DNA of 64,000 nucleotides, taken from Phymorhynchus buccinoides (lineage: Eukaryota > Mollusca > Gastropoda > Neogastropoda > Raphitomidae). The position numbers were made by a program, and so were the translations under genes. Position 1 is the first letter of the stretch. Every line of letters starts with the position of its first letter. The notes beneath the pieces are model-generated. The model was not told the origin of the DNA and did no database searches. It saw only the letters and a program-made list of their open reading frames with translations. The stretch spans positions 58,126,146 through 58,190,145 of the forward strand of contig CM065693.1 in the NCBI GenBank assembly GCA_017654935.2. Direction: 5' to 3'. Shown one piece after another: positions 10,086 to 20,560 of this stretch.

Positions 10086-10800
10086 TGCCGTCGTGACCTT
10101 GACCTTGACGTACGACCTTGAAAACCGAAAATCTATTTTTAGCCATATCTCGGGCACCGATCGACATAGGATGTTGAAACTTGGTATGAAGGTGGTTTGG
10201 CTTATGCCCGTTCTGATGATGGCATACCGATCAAGGTCAAGGTCAAGGTCAAAAAGATTGCTGGAGCCTGAAAATCGGAGGGTCATTTTTTTCTCCTTCT
10301 GTCTGTCCCAAGGATATCTTTCGAATGGATTGACCGAATCACGTCAATTGTTGTGTGCTGGTGTGTCACTATGAGAGGAAGGCATCCGCGCAAACCATTT
10401 TGCCGTCGTGACCTTGACCTTGACGTACGACCTTGAAAACCGAAAATCTTTCAGGGGCCATAACTCCCACACCGTTAGTGTTAGAGTCTTCAAATTTGGC
10501 ATGTAGGTACTTTGGCGTATGCCCGTTCTGATGGTCAACGTCACGGTCCGGGAGATCGTAGGCCTTGAAAGTGGTAGGGTCTACAAATTGGGTTTTCAGC
10601 CATATTTTCCACATTTGTACTTAACAGAAGCGCTTCATATTGTGTCTGGCACTGTATACCCTAGAGTAGAAAACATCCGAGCATACATTATTGCCATGCT
10701 GACCTTGACCTTGACGTGTGACCTTGAAAACCGAAATTTCCTTCTTTGCGCTATATATTATTGTCCTAGCTGTATCTCGTGAACTACAAGACATAAGCTC
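10086..10800 (+). mobile_element. second partial copy of the same long-TIR element
   Basis: It begins with tandem GACCTTGACCTTGACG and repeats the module 'GACGTACGACCTTGAAAACC' at about 10,106 and again at about 10,424. It then continues into the right-hand half of the unit (GACAGAAGCGCTTCA-like text, CTAGAGTAGAAAACATCC). It lacks both terminal repeats and breaks off in the GA/CAGA microsatellite region. Confidence 0.6.
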
Positions 10801-11617
<817 letters not shown>

Positions 11618-11703
11618 ATTAATCTTTGTACGTAAAAAAACAAACAACTCTTTTTATTAACATCCTTGGGACAAACAGAAAAGAACAACAAACAAACAAA
11701 CAA

Positions 11704-12489
11704 ACAAGGGCGTCGCCGAGCGGCAGACATGTCCGTCACCAGCAATGCCACGCACTTGCGACACGCCGTAGCATAATTGTCCGTCACCGTAGGTGATGGG
11801 ACTTTGCAGTGGTCTGGTTTGTATTTTTGTTTTTGTCCGTCACCATAGGTGATCGGACTTTGTGGTCGTCTGGTTTGTATTTGTCCGTCAAAATAGGTGA
11901 TCGGACTTTGCATGGGCTGGTTTGTATTTTTTTGTTTTTTTGTCACCATGAGAGGAAGGCATCCGCGCCAAATGTTTCGCCGTCGTGACCTTGACCTTGG
12001 CTTACGACCTTGAAAACCGAAAATCTTTAAGGGGCCATAACTCCCACACCGTTGGTGTTAGAGTCTTCAAATTTGGCATGTAGGTACTTTGGCTTATGCC
12101 CGTTCTGATGGTGGCATACCGATCAAGGTCAACGTCACGGTCCGGGAGATCGGTAGGCCTTGAATGTGGTAGGGGTCTACAAACTGGGTTTTAAGCTTTA
12201 TTTTCCACATTTGTGCTTGACAGAAGCGCTTCAGATTGTATACTGTATACCCTAGAGTAGAAAACATCCCAGCATAAATTATCGCCATGCTGACCTTGGC
12301 CTTGAAGTTTGACCTTGAAAACCGAAATTTCCTTCTTTGCGCTATGTATTTCTTCTTCAAGCTGTATCTCGTGAACTAGAAGACAGAATCCCTTGCAATT
12401 TTGTGTCAGGATGTGACACTCGACGGGGTGTCGCAAGTGCGTGGCATTGCTGGTGACGGACATGTCTGCCGCACGGCGACGCCCTTGTT
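11704..12489. mobile_element. TIR element of about 785 bp with arms of about 60 bp
   Basis: The left terminus (AACAAGGGCGTCGCCG...GTCCGTCACCAGCAATGCC...CGACACGCC) is an imperfect reverse complement of the right terminus (GGTGTCGCAAGTG...GGCATTGCTGGTGACGGAC...CGGCGACGCCCTTGTT). The interior contains the hairpin repeats at 11,776-11,940 and then the 'GACCTTGACCTTGG' module shared with the copies at 9.5 and 10.1 kb. There is no coding capacity, so it is a MITE-like non-autonomous element. Confidence 0.75.
11776..11940. repeat. three tandem hairpin-forming units of 50-70 bp
   Basis: Each unit contains GTCCGTCACC-ATAGGTGATCGGAC or a close variant, an 8-10 bp stem with a minimal loop. Each is followed by TTTGNNNNNGTCTGGTTTGTATTTTTG. 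Three copies lie in a row inside the long-TIR element. Confidence 0.7.
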
Positions 12490-12637
12490 GTCAATGCAAG
12501 GACGGAAAGCCCATTAATAAACAAAAAGCAATGAACCGCAATGAACATTAGCAGTAGTCGATTATCAGGAATCTGAATAGAAGTTCAATTTAGAAATAAT
12601 GGAAAAGTCATTTATTGCATAGACAGTAAAACCAACT

Positions 12638-13015
12638 GACTCCAAGCTGCCTTGCTAGGCATGGTCATGCTGTCTCGAGTCAGGGCATTCCATCCCGAGT
12701 GACTCCAAGCTGCCTTGCTAGGCATGGTCATGCTGTCTCGAGTCAGGGCATTCCATCCCGAGTGACTCCAAGCTGCCTTGCTAGGCATGGTCATGCTGTC
12801 TCGAGTCAGGGCATTCCATCCCGAGTGACTCCAAGCTGCCTTGCTAGGCATGGTCATGCTGTCTCGAGTCAGGGCATTCCATCCCGAGTGACTCCAAGCT
12901 GCCTTGCTAGGCATGGTCATGCTGTCTCGAGTCAGGGCATTCCATCCCGAGTGACTCCAAGCTGCCTTGCTAGGCATGGTCATGCTGTCTCGAGTCATGG
13001 CATTCCATCCCGAGT
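12638..13015. repeat. 63-bp minisatellite, 6 copies
   Basis: The units begin GACTCCAAGCTGCCTTGC and end TTCCATCCCGAGT, and are nearly identical (one G>A in the last copy). Because the unit length is divisible by 3, frames stay open on both strands. It lies about 340 bp beyond the GPCR stop codon. Confidence 0.95.
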
Positions 13016-13029
13016 GACTCAAAGTGTAA

Positions 13030-13341
13030 AGGGCCGGCCACGCTGCATTCGATATGATTCACTACCATCTGATTTTACGCTGAGGCATGATGGACGTGAA
13101 ATTCTACTGTCTAAATAAATCTGATGAAATCCTACTAGTTACGTTCACACGAATCTGATAAAATATCTATATGTTTGTATCAGACATTTGAGTTAATTCA
13201 TGTATTGGGGTCTGCTTTGAGCATAGTGAGCGAAAACAGAATTGTTTTTAGACTGAGGTATTTGACGTGAATCATGGCTCACAAACATCATCACAATCGG
13301 ATCGCATTGGAACCGAGTCGTATGTAGTGTGGCGGGCCCCA
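13030..13341. mobile_element. putative MITE just downstream of the GPCR stop codon
   Basis: The left end GGGCCGGCCACGCTGCATTCG pairs imperfectly with the reverse complement of the right end (GGGCCCGCCACACTACATACG), with about 8 mismatches in 30 bp. The body is AT-rich and non-coding. It would lie in or beside the GPCR 3'UTR. Confidence 0.4.
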
Positions 13342-13357
13342 TATTGTGCACCCTCTG

Positions 13358-13522
13358 CTATATATACCTGCTTTGTGAAACCTTGCTCTTCCGGTTAAAC
13401 CAGGCCCGTAACTCTTCCCGGAAGCGTGAGCCGGAAATGCAGAAGAGGAAGAAGATGATGGCGTGGAAGGTGTACATGAGGAGAAGGACTGCCCGCCCAA
13501 ACAACTCAACCTTGGCTTTGTC
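13358..13522 (-). CDS. rhodopsin-like GPCR, exon 5 (TM7 and C-terminus)
   Basis: This exon encodes residues 293-346 and the stop. TM7 is 'VLLLMYTFHAIIFFLF', followed by 'CISGSRFREEL' (about residues 320-330), the helix-8 signature common in peptide GPCRs. The acceptor GCTGTGTGCAG lies directly upstream of 13,522 and joins exon 4 in phase 0. The usual NPxxY is replaced by HAIIF, although 'SGSRFR' is intact. The acceptor and the first 50 or so bases of the exon are repeated five more times upstream (89-bp array to 14,005). Only this lowest-coordinate copy reads through TM7, so it is taken as the functional exon. Confidence 0.85.
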   Translation of the reverse strand, partial: DKAKVELFGRAVLLLMYTFHAIIFFLFCISGSRFREELRAWFNRKSKVSQSRYI

Positions 13523-14005
13523 CTGCACACAGCGGCAGCGGAAAGAATAGCATGGGTCAAAGTGGAAGGTGTATGGACTGCCCGCCCGAACACCTGAACC
13601 TTGGCTTTGTCCTAGACACAACGGCAGCGGAAAGAATAGCATGGGTCAAAGTGGAAGTTGTATGGACTGCCCGCCCGAACACCTGAACCTTGGCTTTGTC
13701 CTGCACACAGCGGCAGCGGAAAGAATAGCATGGGTCAAAGTGGAAGGTGTATGGACTGCCCGCCCGAACACCTGAACCTTGGCTTTGTCCTGCACACAGC
13801 GGCAGCGGAAAGAATAGCATGGGTCAAAGTGGAAGGTGTATGGACTGCCCGCCCGAACACCTCAACCTTGGCTTTGTCCTGCACACAGCGGCAGCGGAAA
13901 GAATAGCATGGGTCAAAGTGGAAGGTGTATGGACTGCCCGCCCGAACACCTCAACCGTGGCTTTGTCCTGCACACAGCGGCAGCGGAAAGAATAGCATGG
14001 GGGAA
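13511..14005 (-). repeat. 89-bp array built from the exon 5 splice acceptor, 6 copies
   Basis: In gene sense each unit holds CTTTCCGCTGCCGCTGTGTG, then the acceptor CAG, then GACAAAGCCAAGGTT and GGGCGGGCAGTCC, the first bases of exon 5. The extra copies lack about 11 bp of exon text relative to the functional one. Units start every 89 bp (13,511; 13,600; 13,689; 13,778; 13,867; 13,956). One unit has CTAGG instead of the usual acceptor text. Confidence 0.92.
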
Positions 14006-14084
14006 AGTAGCTCAGGCATCACAGCACACCGATTCCCCACATTCTGACTGCTTTTAGTTTTACCCAGAGAGCCATTTGTTAGTT

Positions 14085-14293
14085 CAGGGCTCCCAATCGT
14101 CCCACAAAACAAGGGGTCCCAGGGACTCCTTCACTTACAGTATAGAGGGTCATAGAGGCGGCGTAGAGGGTCCTAGTGGCATTGCGAATGATAAAAATAA
14201 TTTTTCTAGTGCATCCCTGGGACCCCCTGCACATTCTTTTAGAGGGTCCTGTAGAATTTTAGTGCTTCATAGACCCCCAAATGGGGGTCCCTG
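14085..14293. mobile_element. MITE-like element of the CAGGGCTCCCA family
   Basis: About 210 bp, matching the copies at 8.8, 39.8 and 40.8 kb. The right terminus is decayed (GGTCCCTG rather than GGAGCCCTG). It lies in GPCR intron 4. Confidence 0.65.
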
Positions 14294-14342
14294 CAAGTTA
14301 TTTCCTTTCACCTAGGCAATGTTTCTTTCCAGTGAGTGTTTT

Positions 14343-14875
14343 TAGGGACAGGGAAAGGCCTTACAAGTGGTAACAGCAAACAAAAGAAGGGATACAAACT
14401 TTGGACTGGTATATACTGGTGATGAGTTCAGGGACAGGGAAAGGCCTTACAAATGGCAACAACAAACAAAAGAAGGGATACAAGCTTTGGATTGGTGTAT
14501 ACTGGTGATGAGTTCAGGGACAGGGAAAGACCTTACAAGTGGTAACAGCAAACAAAAGAAGGGATACAAACTTTGGATTGGTGTATACTGGTGATGAGTT
14601 CAGGGACAGGGAAAGACCTTACAAATGGCAACAACAAACAAAAGAAGGGATACAAGCTTTGGATTGGTGTATACTGGTGATGAGTTCAGGGACAGGGAAA
14701 GACCTTACAAGTGGTAACAGAAACAAAAGAAGGGATTTTGGAGGTGTATACTGGGGAAAGGCCTTACAACAACAAAAAGAAGGGATAACACTTTGGACAA
14801 CTGGTGACAAAAAAGAACAACAAACAAAAGAAGGGATACAAACTTTGGATTGGTGTATACTGGTGATGAGTTCTA
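14343..14875. repeat. 86-bp minisatellite, about 5 full copies plus degenerate ends
   Basis: The units contain TTCAGGGACAGGGAAAG, ACAAACAAAAGAAGGGATAC and TTTGGATTGGTGTATACTGG. They repeat at about 14,341, 14,427, 14,513, 14,599 and 14,685, then break up with deletions. Two alternating types (AGTGGTAACAGC and AATGGCAACAAC) suggest a dimeric amplification. It lies in GPCR intron 4. Confidence 0.93.
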
Positions 14876-16075
14876 AAAATAGGCATGAACTAAAAGCAGC
14901 TGGTCCGGGGTGCTGTGGCATGCTTCCGAAATCAGGATGGGAAATGCTGATAGAAATAGTCTTCAGGATTGGCCATCTCATCATCCGGATCCAGTCTTAT
15001 AAAATCGACATTGATGGCATATAAAACAAGATGGTAGACAAACAATTCTAACATCACCCCACCCATCCTGTACACACAGACACACACACACATTGGAAAT
15101 TATTTTTAATGCGGTCACCACTTCAGGATTGGGAAGATTCAGAGGACATTGAGACGTGTCATTTCAGGATTGAGGGAACGTTTTATTTTCACCCGTGGAA
15201 AATGGGCGAGAGAGGGCCACCATGAGTCACAGAGGTTGTAGATTAATTGTGGAAAGTCTCACAAAAAATCAAACCTGTTATTTAATAAACACGAAGCTCT
15301 GCATATTAATCGCGTATTTAATAAAGATCGCTGGCTTAGTAGCAAAAATACAACAGGGAGGAAGTTGTCATCCCCTCACCCACCCAAATCGAGACTTTGA
15401 GGACTTCCTATAAATTTATTTTCCAGATAAAGTACATTCGATAATTGCTTTTTGAAATATTTTTTGGTTGGATGTTGTCCACATTATGATGTCGTTCAGA
15501 ATTGTAAGGATATTTATGTCCTAACTTTCGGTTGTTTCATTCCCTCCATCAGTGTCCCATCAAAGAGAGTCTTTAAATGGTGCTAACTTCTGCTTCATTG
15601 TGCTTCTCTCTGTCAGCATGCCTATGTTTTGTGCTATGTCTTCGTCCAGTTCATCCCACAGCTGTCTTGGCATTCACAGGCAGAACATTGAGTGTTGGAC
15701 ATTTGGCACCAAGTGTGTGAACACACACACAAAACCGAAAGACTACAGCGTCACTGACCAAAGCACCACACGAACAAATACACAAGTGCAAAATGACGTT
15801 ATTTGATTTGACGAGACAAAACAGACCTCAACATAAATGTCTTTTTCAAACACCACAGTAGTCCCCAACAATGATTTGGAGACTGCTGTGAAGAGGGGAA
15901 GTATTCTTTTGTTTTCTGTGTTGTTTGAACAAGACGTGTGTGTCTGCGCGCGCGTGTGCGTGCGTGCGCGTGTGCGTGTGCGTGTCTGTTTGTAAGTCGA
16001 TTTTCTCAAAAACTATTGGACGGATTATACTCAAATTTGGCAGAGGGGTACCGGTAGGCATCTTCAAAAAGGAAG
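14876..16075. other. GPCR intron 4 interior, no exon seen
   Basis: AT-rich, with short CA/GT tracts (15,071-15,090 and 15,938-15,985). I see no conserved coding segment. Confidence 0.5.
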
Positions 16076-16250
16076 GTCCCTTTCGATATGCATGACTGTG
16101 CTGGCCTTGACCTTGAAAACCGAAATTTCCTTCTTTGGGCTGTATTTCATTTCCGAGCTGTATCTCATGAACTAGTGAACAGAAACGCTTCAGATTTTAT
16201 GTGGTGGTGCATCACGGTGCAAAGAGGTTATGTAAAAACACTGTGTGGAC
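16076..16250 (+). repeat. fragment of the GACCTTGAAAACCG repeat family
   Basis: 'TGACCTTGAAAACCGAAATTTCC' lies here as two abutting blocks, followed by 'GAGCTGTATCTCATGAACTAG' text. Both match the right half of the long-TIR element (compare 12,296-12,380). A 75-bp (GA)n tract follows at about 16,362-16,436. Confidence 0.55.
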
Positions 16251-16363
16251 TTTGATCTCGAAGTTTTTTCTGTTTTTGTTCAAGAACTATCATTCAAATG
16301 GTCAAAGGGAAGCAAATCCAGGTATTTGGTAAAGAGTAAAGCAAGAGTATAGTCCCTTTGACT

Positions 16364-16443
<80 letters not shown>

Positions 16444-16554
16444 AGGGGTAGAGGATACAACTCCGTCCGGGGTTTCATTGTCACAATGAATTTCTAGCTA
16501 CCCATGCATGGGTACATGGGTGCGACTACACAAAATGAAAAAACCTGAAAGGCC

Positions 16555-16764
16555 GGGGTCACGGAGGCGTCTCTGTGAAATTCGGGTTGCTCGCACCTGG
16601 AGAGCGCGTCGCAGACAGAGGCGCGCCAGCCTTTTTTTTTTGCATGCGATTTTTGTGTGATTGATGATGAAGGAAATGGAGGGGGGGGGGGGGGTAATTT
16701 TTTTTTACCAAATGACAACTTTTTTGTTGCCATTGGGATTAACGTGTGCTGAGTGCATGGGCAC

Positions 16765-16798
<34 letters not shown>

Positions 16799-16921
16799 TC
16801 CACGTTCAGACCGTAAGGCCTAGTGCAAAGTGAGAGACAAAAAAACACCTGTACCCAGGTTCGAACTCGGGTTTACTTGACACAAGGCGAACGCTTTACC
16901 TCTGTGCCACTCTACACCACT
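16555..16921 (-). mobile_element. tRNA-headed SINE, minus strand
   Basis: Read on the minus strand it begins GTGGTGTAGAGTGGCACAG (A-box-like) and has a B box within GAGTTCGAACCTGGG. A central conserved block follows (CTTTCGGATGAGACGATAAA), and it ends AGAGACGCCTCCGTGAC. The same family occurs at 34.45, 47.9 and 52.0 kb. It is not a functional tRNA gene. It lies in GPCR intron 4. Confidence 0.75.
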
Positions 16922-17141
16922 AGGGTCTAGGGATAATGTCCCCCTGCAGCTGAAGAAACATTGATTTATGAAGGTATTTTAGTTTGCTTTTTCCACAATT
17001 TATACAAATGCTTTGTGTAAACAGTAGACACACAAAGATCTTGTTTGACATATTAAAAAAAAAAGGAAATTCCTTTTCTGGTAAAATTCAAAAACAAGAA
17101 ATCCTTGTATAGCAGGAAAAGTTGCACCCATGAATACATAC

Positions 17142-17351
17142 CACTAGGGAGTCCCCCTCACTGATGACGTAGGGCTGGGCTATGAGGAAGACGGACACGG
17201 GCACTGTGGTGAGGATCATGACGGTGTTGAGAGACACCAGCATGGCGGTCATGGAGGACAGTTTCCTGGTGTCCTGGCTCCGGGATATCTCGCTGATCGC
17301 CACAGTCACCAGGTGAGGGTGAGGGTGTATGTGTCGCTGCTCGCTGTGCAC
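17142..17351 (-). CDS. rhodopsin-like GPCR, exon 4 (ICL3, TM6, ECL3)
   Basis: This exon encodes residues 223-292, exactly 70 codons with phase 0 at both ends. A His-rich third intracellular loop leads to 'RKLSSMTAMLVSLNTV' at the base of TM6, then 'MILTTVPVSVFLIAQPYV'. The TM6 proline is present but the toggle Trp of CWxP is missing, as in many lophotrochozoan peptide-receptor-like GPCRs. The donor is GTATGT at 17,141 downward. The acceptor (ACAACAACAG) lies just after an ATT/TTG microsatellite, so the upstream boundary is the least certain of the five exons. Confidence 0.82.
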
Positions 17352-17761
17352 CTGTTGTTGTTATTATTATTATTATTATTAGAACATTTAGCACGCCTAA
17401 TCAGGCGTTTGCAATATAAAAATATAATATACATATATAGCACCACATATATAATAATATTCAACATTTAGCATAAAGAATGGGAAATAAAAATTACACA
17501 AACACTCAAAGACGGTTAGACAAACAGACACAGAATTACACACATACACGCGCGCGAGCGCGCACACAACCACGTACATACACACGCGGACGCGCACTCA
17601 CATAGGTAATTATATGCGCTCACCTGTTGGTGAAAGAACATAGCCACGCATTTTCGGCAAATTTATAGTTCATAATAATAATAATAATGATGATAATAAT
17701 AATAATAATAATGATGATAATAATAATTATAGTAATAAAAATAAGTATTGCGCTGAAAGGA

Positions 17762-18180
17762 GAAAGGTGGCAGAGTGGCTAAGGCGTTCGCCTGCCAAAT
17801 GTAATGCGTGACTGCAGCGTGAGTGACCCGGGTTCGAATCCCGGCCACGCCCTTTCTTTCTAGTTTGACAGGTAAATCGAACTGAACGTCCAGTCCTTCG
17901 GATGGGGACTTAAAGCTAGTCTGACCCGTGCGCTTTACGCACGTAAAAATCCCACGGCAGTTGACAGTCGGTAAGAGCAAGGAGAAATCCCGCTGCCTGG
18001 TATGGCCAAATTGATAGCTAGGTTTTCCACACACCCTCCTCACCCTGTGCCTTCCCCCTCCCCAATGTTTTAAAAATAAATTGGGTAGGCGGTGCAGTTG
18101 CGGCGACGCCCTCTCCGGGGGAGAGCAGCCCGAATTTCACAGAGATAAGTCTCTGTGACTAGAATATACCAAATACCAAC
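17762..18180 (+). mobile_element. tRNA-headed SINE with a conserved core, plus strand
   Basis: The tRNA-like head has an A-box-like TGGCAGAGTGGCTAAGG and a B box in GGGTTCGAATCCC. The body has CCTTCGGATGGGGACTTAAA and CGTAAAAATCCCACGGCAG, resembling the V-SINE/Deu-type core. The tail is CTCTGTGACTAGAATATACC. It lies in GPCR intron 3, immediately before an L2-like 3' tail remnant. Confidence 0.75.
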
Positions 18181-18260
18181 ATAATAATAATAATAATATT
18201 AATTTACATAGCGCCAGTTCTCTGAGTTAGGGCCCTAAGCGCTTTACATATTTAACACAA
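18181..18260 (-). repeat. 3' tail remnant of an L2-like LINE, minus strand
   Basis: In minus orientation the AAGCGCTTAGGG...GGCGCTATGTAAA tail is followed by ATTATT repeats, like the tails of the larger copies in the window. No reverse transcriptase text remains. A CA/AT-rich stretch continues to about 18,540. Confidence 0.6.
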
Positions 18261-18580
18261 ACACAACAAATAATAATAATATACATTATCTTGTACAATC
18301 AGAGCATGGCGAGAGTACATCTTTTACATCAGTAAAACATAAAGAAGTATATATATATATATATACATTGGGCACACAAAACGCATAGAAAAGACACACA
18401 GCTTACAGAGAATAAATAAGTACATAATGTTACACACGTGCAACAGTAACACCAACACCAACACATACACGCACACGCACACACTCACACACACACACAC
18501 ACGAGCGCGCGCGCGCACGTACACACACATATATCACATATATAAAAAAAATCCCTAAATAGTATTCTCTCTGACTCTAG

Positions 18581-19108
18581 CACCAACCTTGACAACGATG
18601 GCAATGTTACAGACAACAACGGTGAGGCAGGGCATGATGGAGTAGACACACGTGTCAATCCAGGGCCACACTGTTCTATGACTACAGCACCAACCTTGAC
18701 AACGATGGCAGTGTTACAGACAACAACGGTGAGGCAGGGCATGATGGAGTAGACACACGTGTCAATCCAGGGCCACACTGTTCTATGACTACAGCACCAA
18801 CCTTGACAACGATGGCAGTGTTACAGACAACAACGGTGAGGCAGGGCATGATGGAGTAGACACACGTGTCAATCCAGGGCCACACTGTTCTATGACTACA
18901 GCACCAACCTTGACAACGATGGCAGTGTTACAGACAACAACGGTGAGGCAGGGCATGATGGAGTAGACACACGTGTCAATCCAGGGCCACACTAGTACTG
19001 TTCTATGACTACAGCACCAACCTTGACAACGATGGCAGTGTTACAGACAACAACGGCGAGGCAGGGCATGATGGAGTAGACACACATGTCAATCCAGGGC
19101 CACACTCG
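18581..19108 (-). repeat. 107-bp array built from the exon 3 donor, 5 copies
   Basis: Copies start at 18,581, 18,688, 18,795, 18,902 and 19,015. In gene sense each carries about 84 nt of exon 3 (TM5 coding, 'WPWIDTCVYSIMPC') plus the donor AAG|GTTGGT and about 20 nt of intron. The last copy (19,015 onward) is the functional exon end, preceded by an extra 6 bp (spacing 113). 107 is not divisible by 3, so use of a distal donor would shift the frame. Confidence 0.93.
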
Positions 19109-19169
19109 GTTCTCGAAGAACTCGTAGCCAGGGAGTGGAGTGCACTTGTTGTCCACAAACCCGTCTTCT
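19022..19169 (-). CDS. rhodopsin-like GPCR, exon 3 (ECL2, TM5)
   Basis: This exon encodes the last base of codon 173 through residue 222. It carries the ECL2 cysteine ('DNKCTPLPGYEFF', Cys182), expected to pair with Cys101. TM5 follows as 'WPWIDMCVYSIMPCLAVVVC'. The acceptor is AATTAAAG and the donor AAG|GTTGGT. The 148-nt length restores the frame exactly, with 2 nt contributed by exon 2. The 3' 84 nt are tandemly copied four more times downstream. Confidence 0.88.
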
Positions 19170-19949
19170 CTTTAATTGAACACACATTACAAGGCTTGTG
19201 CAAACATTTTATTGGGTCTCACGTTGCATTCTTTAAAACTCATTCAAGTCGTTCCGGCCATATATGTCCGGAATTAATAGATTGCTGTCAATTTGATGCA
19301 TTTGGTTCGAGGGAAGTAAATCTGTGTGTACGCCATACCCTGGTCACTTCTAACCTCGCTTCGCTCCCTTAGACCACAATTTTGTCTCTGATTTTGCTTT
19401 TGTAGTGGTTTGTTGTAGGGAAACCAATCGGTGTAGAGAGTTTTTCTATATAAAATCTATATATAAAAAAGTCTGAGCTACCACTTCCCTTCCCTGAAGT
19501 AAAACCCCATAACCTTCTTTCATTTCTCCTTTTGTTTCTGTATGTTTTGTTTGTGTGTATGGTTGGAGTGATTTGTGAGTTTCTGAAATAATTAAAAAAA
19601 CGTTGTGATGCGAATGAGTTAATATTTTGTTAACGTTTATCATGTTGCTCCATCTCCACACGAACAGTGACATAAGCAAAGTTCAAAGTAAATCACCCAA
19701 TAGGTATGTTGGAACAACATTTAATGATTAATCTACAAAACACTTTAAATTAGCTAAGTTACAGCACCATTTACATAGCATCAACGATGAGTTACTCGAT
19801 TCAAATTGCTAAATCTAGAGATGTGGACAATTTTAAAAAAAGAAACAAATTGGTACTTTTTTTTGTGCCATCCACGCCTTCTTTCTTTGGGGACTTGCCT
19901 CTTGGCCTGCTCACCACAGCATAGTTCAAATCACTGATACCCTGTAGAC

Positions 19950-20005
<56 letters not shown>

Positions 20006-20382
20006 AGACACTGACACACGGACAGACAGACAGACACACATACCCACACATGGACTGACGACCAAACAGAAGCCCTCCTCGTTTCATTTTTAGGGTGCTT
20101 CAGTGGTGCATTATTCAAACTGAGGCCACAACAAAACAGGCAATTCCTATAATCTCCACCAGTATCGCACAATCAACAGCCATACATGCCCTTTGTTCAA
20201 ATGTCTTTCATCATTGGTTGACATTAACCTGTAGTGGGGGCCAACAGTACCATGAGAGCTGTACAATAAATGACTTTCTACAGACATTGAAAATCATGGG
20301 ACAGTTTGGTCTCTTGTGGAAGACTATCACTCTCAAACGAGGGGGCCTTGGCACCGGCTCTGGTGCTGCAGCCAAAGGGATG
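19170..20382. other. GPCR intron 2, distal part
   Basis: AT-rich DNA with a (CT)n tract at about 19,954-20,003 and no coding exon. The ORF at 20,095-20,388 shows no recognisable domain and is not called. Confidence 0.5.
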
Positions 20383-20560
20383 GGTTAGCCTTTGGGGACT
20401 TTCCCCAACGCCAGCAGTCCTGAAATCTCTTTAGCCGAGAGGGTGGAGATGTACCCTGGGCAAAGCGTCTCCGCAATAAACGAATTCTAGCCCAGCCCGT
20501 CGGATATAGCATCTGCCCCCTCTGCTATCTGGCAGTCATGGTCGGAAACGGTTGACTGGC
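20383..20560 (+). repeat. dispersed repeat, copy 2
   Basis: It matches 1262-1475 (TGTACCCTGGGCAAAGCG, CTGGCAGTCATGGTCGGAAACG). Its right end runs straight into the 48-bp minisatellite. Confidence 0.6.

Noticed and set aside
12638..13015. CRISPR-like array
   Set aside because: The units are head-to-tail tandem repeats without unique spacers, in a eukaryotic genome. The same applies to the arrays at 13.5, 14.3, 18.6, 20.5, 33.4, 49.1 and 62 kb.
12612..13118. 136- and 139-codon repetitive frames
   Set aside because: They are caused by the 63-bp minisatellite, whose length is divisible by 3, and resemble no protein.
15552..15806. 84-codon frame in GPCR intron 4
   Set aside because: No domain, no fitting splice sites and low-complexity ends.
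17762..17860. Functional tRNA gene
   Set aside because: The A and B boxes belong to the head of a SINE. The body and tail match other SINE copies, and a clean cloverleaf with a paired acceptor stem is not seen.
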